Assembly: GCA_947311265.1 (NCBI GenBank)
Contig: CAMZKQ010000010.1
Coordinates: 1-10,900 of the forward strand
Length of the DNA stretch: 10,900 bases
Direction: 5' to 3'
DNA from: an uncultured Chlorobiota bacterium
GTDB taxonomy: Bacteria; Bacteroidota; Bacteroidia; Bacteroidales; JAADGE01
Of this stretch, positions 1-5,171 are shown one piece after another; within the stretch, counting starts at the first letter, position 1, and each line of letters starts with the position of its first letter. Both the position numbers and the translations under genes were made by a program. Below the pieces are notes generated by a model, which searched no databases, was not told where the DNA came from, and saw nothing but the letters and a program-made list of their open reading frames with translations.

Positions 1-1018
1 CTGCTATGCTTTTTTTATTTTCGTTTTGGAGCATATATAATGCACCCAGTGCATAATGAATGATGTACTGGTTGGGCATTTTTTTATTTTTTAATGCTTT
101 TTTTAACTTTTTAATAAGGCTTTTTATTTCGGTCTGATTTTTTTTTGGATATTGAGAATATACCATATCATCAATATCCTCAATAGAAAGCATAGTTAGA
201 GTCGCCAAATTATAGCAACGAATAAGTAAGTAAGTAAGTTGTATTGTACTATTTTTAGGATATTTATGAGCTGCTTTTTTTATATATTGCAGCTCAAATA
301 ATTCATCTGTGGGGGTGTCATTTAGGTAGATGTCCATTTGCCCCTTAGATTTTGAGCTTACTTTTTGATACATATCAATAAGGGAAATATAGAAGTAAAA
401 AACATCTGTTTCAGGAAACTTTTTAATGCCTTGTAGGCATTGCGATTTGGCTTCTTGGAACCTCCCTTGGCGGAGGTACAAAATTACAAGGGAGGCATAG
501 CTTAGTTCGTCGTCAGGAAATTGGGATTGAATGTTTAAATATAAACTCTCCGCCTCATTGCTCCGCTGGAATTCGGCAAGCATTTGGGCTTGTAATTGTG
601 GGTATTTAATAGAGTCGGGGTATTTAATAACGGCTTCTTCGCAGTTGGTATAAGAGCGATTCATGTACTCTTCGTACTGCGTCATATTTCCTAAATTAGC
701 ATAAGCCTGAGCAATTTTATAATTTTGCTTAGCATCATCGGGAGTAAATTTAAGGTCTTTTTTTAGCTTGTCTATATCTTCTTTAGTAGTGCGAGTGGCA
801 TTGGTCTTACTTTTTTGTTGCACCCTTACATCATTACTTTCAAAATTAAAACTAAAAGCAGGTGCTGCACCAATGCAGCGTGGCGTGCTAGATTGTAAAA
901 AAAACGTTGCTTTTTTATCCACTTTAACAATTAATTGATTAGCATAGGGCAACTCTTGGGCAAAGCAGAAGGACGAAAAATATAGAAATAATAGTGTAAA
1001 GTATATTTGAGTTTTCAT
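1..1018 (-). CDS. Exported TPR-repeat protein, 3' end outside window
   Basis: The minus frame is open from an ATG at 1018 to the left edge, giving 339 visible codons and no stop. Residues 1-20 are a Sec signal peptide: MKTQ, a hydrophobic stretch rich in F and L, then a probable signal peptidase I cut before Gln21 in FCFA-QE. No lipobox fits the Cys at 18. Residues 22-75 match nothing I recognise. From about residue 95 the helical pattern is that of tetratricopeptide repeats, clearest at about 136-170 and 171-203 (ELSYASLVILYLRQGRFQEA), with another unit starting near 317 at the edge. TPR arrays bind proteins, so a periplasmic or surface scaffold role is an inference; no specific partner is evident. 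It is divergent from the dehydrogenase gene. The downstream part is missing, so a C-terminal domain cannot be excluded. I am confident it is a gene but have no specific function for it. Confidence 0.82.
   Translation of the reverse strand, partial: MKTQIYFTLLFLYFSSFCFAQELPYANQLIVKVDKKATFFLQSSTPRCIGAAPAFSFNFESNDVRVQQKSKTNATRTTKEDIDKLKKDLKFTPDDAKQNYKIAQAYANLGNMTQYEEYMNRSYTNCEEAVIKYPDSIKYPQLQAQMLAEFQRSNEAESLYLNIQSQFPDDELSYASLVILYLRQGRFQEAKSQCLQGIKKFPETDVFYFYISLIDMYQKVSSKSKGQMDIYLNDTPTDELFELQYIKKAAHKYPKNSTIQLTYLLIRCYNLATLTMLSIEDIDDMVYSQYPKKNQTEIKSLIKKLKKALKNKKMPNQYIIHYALGALYMLQNENKKSIA
223..238. repeat. Tetranucleotide repeat (TAAG)4 inside the TPR gene
   Basis: Four perfect tandem copies of TAAG lie on the plus strand, read as CTTA on the coding strand. 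They encode part of the segment LTYLLIR at about residues 261-267. Gain or loss of one copy would shift the frame. Four copies is short for a phase-variable tract, so this is recorded as a repeat only. Confidence 0.6.
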
Positions 1019-1218
1019 AAGCTAATCTAAATTTAAGAAATGAAAGTTTTGATGAATATACAATTAAATGTACAAAAATCAAACCACGCCTCTAATTTTT
1101 GCACTAGTAATGCCAGAAAAATAGGTTTTTTATTACGATAGTATTTCTAAAATAATAGACTTGAAACTATACAGAAACCCAAATAAAGGTGAAAAATAGA
1201 ATGATTTTTGATAAAAAC

Positions 1219-1249
1219 TTTCAATTCAACTTTACTTTTTCTATTTTTG
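1219..1249 (+). promoter_or_regulatory. Candidate Bacteroidota promoter for the dehydrogenase gene
   Basis: TATTTTTG at 1242-1249 is a perfect match to the Bacteroidota -7 consensus TAnnTTTG. TTTC at 1219-1222 is a one-mismatch -33 element with a 19-nt spacer. Transcription would begin near 1256, leaving a leader of about 20 nt before the ATG at 1278. The rest of the divergent region 1019-1277 is AT-rich. I saw no strong promoter for the leftward TPR gene and no hairpin or operator. Such AT-rich matches arise easily by chance. Confidence 0.35.
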
Positions 1250-1277
1250 AGAAAATCTATAAAAAATATATTAAAGT

Positions 1278-2492
1278 ATGAATAAAACGCTAAAAGTAGG
1301 CATCGTAAAAGAAACCAAAAATCCGCCAGATAGGCGAGTTGCAGTAACCCCAAAAGGAGCAAAAGAAATTATGGAGAATTACGATAATGTAGAGTTAGTT
1401 GTCCAAGCCAGTAATATTAGGGCTTTTTCGGACGACGAGTACCGAAAAGCAGGGGCCACTGTGGTAGATGATGTTTCAGATTGTGATATTTTAATTGGCG
1501 TAAAAGAAGTTGAAATAGACGAACTTAAAGCTAATAAAAAGTACCTCTTTTTTTCGCATACGGCAAAACAACAGGAGTATAACCGCCTGCTTTTACAAGC
1601 CCTTTTAGAAAAAAACATAACACTAATAGACCATGAGTACCTGACTGATGATAAAGGAGTTAGGCTTGCCGCTTTTGGGCATTGGGCTGGCGTTGTTGGG
1701 GCATACAATGGCATTAGAGCATTCGGTAAACGCACCGCTAGTTTTGAACTCCCCCGAGCAATAGATAGCAAGGATACTAAAACCATATACGAAGAGCTTA
1801 AAAAAATAGCATTACCCCCTGTTAAAATTCTTCTTTCTGGCGGCGGGAGAGTGGCAGGAGGAGCAGAGCAAACTCTGCAAGCCCTTGGATTAAAGAAAGT
1901 TAACATAGAAGATTTTTTAACTGAAAATTTTGAAGAGGCCGTTTATTCGCAACTAGCACCATGCCATTATGTAGAGCATGCCAAAGGAGAGCCATATAAC
2001 AATACCCATTTTTTTGCCCACCCAAAAGACTACAAATCTACCTTTTTTAAGTACACCAAAGTTACCGATATATATATTGCTTGCCATTTCTGGGACGATA
2101 ATTCGCCCAAGTTTATTACCAATGAAGAGATACAAAATCCTGAATTTAAAATCGCTGTAATAGCCGATGTTAGTTGCGATATTGCCGACCCTATTGCCTC
2201 TACAATTAGACCTTCGGCAATTGACGACCCATTTTATGGCTTCGATAAAAAAACGTTGAAAGAAACTGCCCCTTTTGCCCCCAATGCAATAACCGTAATG
2301 GCAGTAGATAACCTTCCGGGAGAAGTGCCAAGAGATGCCTCAAAAGATTTTGGCAGAAAGTTACTCGATAATGTTTTTCCTGCCCTTTTTGGTAAAGGAC
2401 AGCCTGAAATAATAGAACGAGCATCAATCACCAAAGCAGGAAAACTGGGGCGCTATTTTAAGTACCTACAACATTTTGCAGAGGGCAAGTAG
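1278..2492 (+). CDS. Saccharopine dehydrogenase (Lys1)-like / alanine dehydrogenase family oxidoreductase
   Basis: This is a complete 404-residue NAD(P)-dependent dehydrogenase with the AlaDH/PNT N-terminal fold. Recognisable features are KETKNPPDRRVAVTP (11-25), IGVKEVE with Lys76, FFSH with His94, the block GVRLAAFGHWAGVVGAYNG (127-145), and a glycine-rich nucleotide loop GGGRVAGG (188-195). They continue with ADVSCDIADPI (296-306) and AVDNLPGEVPRDAS (342-355). These align in order with yeast Lys1; Lys76 and His94 sit where its catalytic Lys and His lie. Lys1 splits saccharopine into lysine and 2-oxoglutarate using NAD+. Bacteroidota normally make lysine through diaminopimelate, so the true substrate is uncertain; the enzyme may act on another amino or imino acid. 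It is cytosolic, with no signal peptide. ATG 1278 fits the conserved N-terminus (LKVGIVKE), although no Shine-Dalgarno sequence is visible. The length is slightly above that of Lys1 (about 373). Family assignment is firm; substrate is not. Confidence 0.88.
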   Translation: MNKTLKVGIVKETKNPPDRRVAVTPKGAKEIMENYDNVELVVQASNIRAFSDDEYRKAGATVVDDVSDCDILIGVKEVEIDELKANKKYLFFSHTAKQQEYNRLLLQALLEKNITLIDHEYLTDDKGVRLAAFGHWAGVVGAYNGIRAFGKRTASFELPRAIDSKDTKTIYEELKKIALPPVKILLSGGGRVAGGAEQTLQALGLKKVNIEDFLTENFEEAVYSQLAPCHYVEHAKGEPYNNTHFFAHPKDYKSTFFKYTKVTDIYIACHFWDDNSPKFITNEEIQNPEFKIAVIADVSCDIADPIASTIRPSAIDDPFYGFDKKTLKETAPFAPNAITVMAVDNLPGEVPRDASKDFGRKLLDNVFPALFGKGQPEIIERASITKAGKLGRYFKYLQHFAEGK

Positions 2493-2501
2493 CTGGCTCT
2501 T

Positions 2502-2542
2502 AATAGCTCATTTCTTACTGATAAACAAAGGATTGAGCTATT
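2502..2542 (+). terminator. Possible stem-loop terminator after the dehydrogenase gene
   Basis: AATAGCTCA (2502-2510) pairs perfectly with TGAGCTATT (2534-2542), a 9-bp stem with a 23-nt loop, beginning 10 nt after the stop codon. The loop is large, the stem is AT-rich and only TTTAAG follows instead of a long U tract. This is therefore a weak intrinsic terminator at best, or an mRNA 3'-end stabilising hairpin. Confidence 0.35.
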
Positions 2543-2669
2543 TAAGTACTAATAAGGCATTGGCACAATAGGTTTAAGAATAGAACTTTAAATTTAGTGT
2601 AATGATTTATTTTTTAATTACTTGATTTTTAATGATTTAAATACTATTTTAGGATTTATTTTATTTTTA

Positions 2670-2691
2670 TTGAAAAATAGTTGAAAAATAG
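2670..2691 (+). repeat. 11-bp tandem duplication
   Basis: TTGAAAAATAG occurs twice without a gap, at 2670-2680 and 2681-2691, inside the interval bounded by the inverted repeat. Each copy brings a TTG that could serve as a -33 element for the candidate promoter just downstream, so copy number could alter promoter spacing. Confidence 0.6.
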
Positions 2692-2702
2692 CAAGATTTT
2701 TG
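2670..2702 (+). promoter_or_regulatory. Weak candidate promoter for the sensor phosphatase gene
   Basis: GATTTTTG at 2695-2702 differs from the Bacteroidota -7 consensus TAnnTTTG only at its first base. TTG at 2670-2672 lies 22 nt upstream of it. Transcription would begin near 2709, about 70 nt before the presumed start at 2781, and the right arm of the inverted repeat would be in the leader. The region is so AT-rich that this may be chance. Confidence 0.2.
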
Positions 2703-2780
2703 TAATTTTAAACTTTTAAACATTACACTAAATCAAGTATATTTTACTTTCAAATTAAAGCTATCGTTTTATTACAAAAT

Positions 2781-5165
2781 ATAAGGAAAGCCCTAATTAT
2801 TTCGGTAATTCTACTTTGCTATGCGGTAAATGTTTCTGCCCAAACGGCAGCAGAAAAAAGATTACAATGGATTTTTAATATCTCCCATGGCACCCAGTGG
2901 CTTAGCGAGGATACAATAAAAACGTTTAAATTAGGCATTTTTGGAGGCAACTCAATATACAAAGAAGCGGTGCGTTTTGCTAAAACTCACAAATTAAAAA
3001 AGAGGACAGTGGAAGTTATCCGCTTTAAGCGGGTAAAAGATATTACTTACACCCAAATTCTATTTGTAACAAATGCCGAAAATTATTACATCGAAGCCAT
3101 ATATAACAAAATAAAAGGAGAGAATATACTGCTTTTTACCGAGCAAGTTTCAGAAAAAGAGTTTACGGTAATTAATTTCTTGTCGGAGCAGGAAAAGAAA
3201 AAACACTTTGAAATTAATACCAAAAATACTGCCAACCAAGAGCTGATACTCTCTAATATGCTACTAAAAATAGGGGGGAGCGAAAAAGATTTGAGAAACC
3301 TAACCACACAAACTGAAAGAAAACTGAAAGAAAAAGCCGCTAAATTAGAAGCCAAAAAAGCAGAGCTTGCAGTATTGGCAAAAGAATTAAAGGATAAGGA
3401 GAAAAAAATTATTTTGCAACAAAAAGAAATTGATGCAAAACAAAATTTGCTAGAGGGCAAAGAAGAGGAATTAAAATTACAACAAGCCAGTTTAGACTCA
3501 ATGAAAGTTCAGTTAAGCCAGCAAAAGCAGGTACTAGAACAAAGCCTTTTTATACTGGCAGAAAAAGAGAAAATTATCAATGACCAAAAAGAGGCTTTTG
3601 AAGAGCAAAAAAGACAGAAAGAAAAAATAGAAGCCTCAAACGCATTAGCAGATAAAGAACTCAAAGAAAAACAAGCGAAAATTAAAGAAATTGATGAGCG
3701 GCTAAACGAATCTAACGATACAGTAGAAACACAAAAAGGAGTCATTTATGTTTTTGCAGCTTTTGTGCTTATTATTTTAGTTTTAATCGCTTTTTCTGTA
3801 CGTGCTAACCAAAAGAAAAAACAAGCAAACTTGCTTTTAAACAAGCAAAAAGATGCCCTTCATAAGCAAAAAGAGGAAATTGAAGCACAGACCGTACAAT
3901 TAGAATCTGTAAACACAGAGCTTGAAAAACTCTCTATTGTGGCTAGCAAAACAGATAATGCCGTTACAATAATGGATGCAGAGGGCAATTTTGAATGGAT
4001 AAATGCAGGCTATACCCGCCTATTTGGCTACACTCTACAACTCCTCACCCAAGAGCTCGACGAGAATATAAAAAATATTAGTGGTAACGACAAAATTAGA
4101 AATATAGTAAACAACTGTATCAAAAATAAAGAAACCGTTTTTTACGAAAACAAATCTGTAACCCGTTCAGGGAAAGGAGTTTGGGTGCAAACTACGCTCA
4201 CTCCAATTCTTGATGAAAATGAGCAAGTTATAAAACTCGTTTCTATTGATACAGATATTAGCAAACAAAAAGAAGCAGAAGAAGAAATACGCCAGCAAAG
4301 TGAGGAGCTTATTGCACAAAAAGACGAGCTTAAGCAACAGAATAAAGAAATTGAAGAGCAACACTCAAGCATTCAATCCAGTATTCGCTATGCTAAAAGT
4401 ATCCAAAACTCAATACTCCCTATACACGACAATATAAACCAGTTTGTAAACTCGTTTATACTATTTATGCCCAAAGATATTGTTTCTGGCGATTTCTATT
4501 GGTTCGCTCACCTGCCTGCAAAAGATGGCTATACCGAAAAAATATTCCTTGCAGCGGTCGATTGTACAGGGCATGGCGTGCCAGGTGCATTCATGAGCCT
4601 TATAGGCAACCGGCTTTTAAACGAAATTGTAATGGAGAAAAAGGTGGTAGCCCCTCGCCAAATCTTAGAGCATCTAGACAAAGGCGTTATAAAAGCACTT
4701 CGCCAGCAAATTCGAGACAATAACGACGGTATGGACGTGTGCCTAATACGCATTGAGTTCTGTAAAGATGGCAAACAAAGGCTTAAATTCTCAGGAGCAA
4801 AACGCCCTTTATTTTACCATAAAAAAGGAGAAACAGAAATCCGAATACTTAATGCAGACCGAAAATCAATAGGTGGAACACAAATTAAACGCTCCAATGT
4901 TCAATTTACCGACCAAGAAGTTGAACTTGAATTTGGCGACAAATTTTGGCTCTCCACAGATGGTCTGATTGACCAAAACAATAAAGAAAGGAAACGATTT
5001 GGAACGCCTCGTTTTATAAAACTACTGAATGAGATTGCAAATAAAAGCCTACAAGAGCAAGAAAATGAATTTATAAAAAGCCTTATTACTTACCAAGGTA
5101 GTGAAAACCAAAGAGATGATATAACCGTAATTGGGATAGAAATAAAGGAACATAAAAATTCATAA
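2781..5165 (+). CDS. Membrane sensor phosphatase: YfiR-like, coiled coil, TM, PAS, SpoIIE/PP2C
   Basis: Read from the ATA at 2781 the product has 794 residues. Order: signal peptide 1-20 (RKALIISVILL..., cut at VSA-Q); YfiR-like (DUF4154) domain about 25-165, with the late FEIN and LSNMLLKI motifs; charged coiled coil about 170-315; TM helix about 320-342; a short coiled coil; PAS about 385-495; a linker coiled coil; SpoIIE/PP2C serine phosphatase about 554-788. Phosphatase metal-site Asp residues are present: SGD (571), VDCTGHG (594), STDG (727) and RDD (779-780). The layout implies a periplasmic sensor driving a cytoplasmic phosphatase, perhaps acting on an anti-sigma antagonist-type phosphoprotein; no partner gene is present. 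The frame is open from 2712 but has no ATG, GTG or TTG before GTG 2970, which would remove the signal peptide and about 40 residues of the YfiR-like domain. I infer a rare ATA start, a mutated ATG or a base error. It ends 6 bp from uvrA's stop. Confidence 0.88.
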   Translation: MRKALIISVILLCYAVNVSAQTAAEKRLQWIFNISHGTQWLSEDTIKTFKLGIFGGNSIYKEAVRFAKTHKLKKRTVEVIRFKRVKDITYTQILFVTNAENYYIEAIYNKIKGENILLFTEQVSEKEFTVINFLSEQEKKKHFEINTKNTANQELILSNMLLKIGGSEKDLRNLTTQTERKLKEKAAKLEAKKAELAVLAKELKDKEKKIILQQKEIDAKQNLLEGKEEELKLQQASLDSMKVQLSQQKQVLEQSLFILAEKEKIINDQKEAFEEQKRQKEKIEASNALADKELKEKQAKIKEIDERLNESNDTVETQKGVIYVFAAFVLIILVLIAFSVRANQKKKQANLLLNKQKDALHKQKEEIEAQTVQLESVNTELEKLSIVASKTDNAVTIMDAEGNFEWINAGYTRLFGYTLQLLTQELDENIKNISGNDKIRNIVNNCIKNKETVFYENKSVTRSGKGVWVQTTLTPILDENEQVIKLVSIDTDISKQKEAEEEIRQQSEELIAQKDELKQQNKEIEEQHSSIQSSIRYAKSIQNSILPIHDNINQFVNSFILFMPKDIVSGDFYWFAHLPAKDGYTEKIFLAAVDCTGHGVPGAFMSLIGNRLLNEIVMEKKVVAPRQILEHLDKGVIKALRQQIRDNNDGMDVCLIRIEFCKDGKQRLKFSGAKRPLFYHKKGETEIRILNADRKSIGGTQIKRSNVQFTDQEVELEFGDKFWLSTDGLIDQNNKERKRFGTPRFIKLLNEIANKSLQEQENEFIKSLITYQGSENQRDDITVIGIEIKEHKNS

Positions 5166-5171
5166 AAAACT

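Larger units (their letters stand above)
2592..2733. repeat. 142-bp element bounded by 13-bp perfect inverted repeats
   Basis: ATTTAGTGTAATG (2592-2604) recurs as its exact reverse complement CATTACACTAAAT (2721-2733). Beyond a bulged A at 2605, TTTA (2606-2609) also pairs with TAAA (2717-2720), which makes about 17 bp of potential stem closing a loop of roughly 107 nt. The interior is AT-rich and non-coding. No target-site duplication is visible at the ends. It could be a small MITE-like element, an RNA structure in the phosphatase leader, or paired protein-binding sites. The sequence alone does not decide. Confidence 0.55.
2493..2780. other. AT-rich intergenic region with several repeats
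   Basis: No gene was found between the dehydrogenase stop and the presumed phosphatase start. The stretch contains a possible terminator hairpin (2502-2542), a 13-bp inverted repeat (arms 2592-2604 and 2721-2733) and an 11-bp tandem duplication (2670-2691). It also has a 10-bp direct repeat TAATGATTTA at 2600-2609 and 2630-2639. CTTGATTT at 2621-2628 is complementary to AAATCAAG at 2730-2737, so it could compete with the right arm of the inverted repeat for pairing. From 2712 onward the phosphatase frame is already open. Confidence 0.7.

Noticed and set aside
1147..1362. 71-codon hydrophobic open frame on the minus strand across the dehydrogenase start
   Set aside because: It overlaps the first 85 bases of a real gene and its promoter region; the hydrophobicity comes from reading AT-rich DNA in antisense.
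1379..1906. 175-codon open frame on the minus strand inside the dehydrogenase gene
   Set aside because: It lies wholly antisense to a well-conserved gene, and its Ser/Leu-rich translation has no recognisable domain; it is a shadow frame.
2821..2870. ATG triplets at 2821 and 2867 as alternative phosphatase starts
   Set aside because: Both are out of frame with the phosphatase and reach a stop within a few codons.
2970..2972. GTG as the start of the sensor phosphatase
   Set aside because: It is the first conventional start in frame, but using it would discard a convincing signal peptide and about 40 residues of the YfiR-like domain encoded in the same open frame directly upstream.
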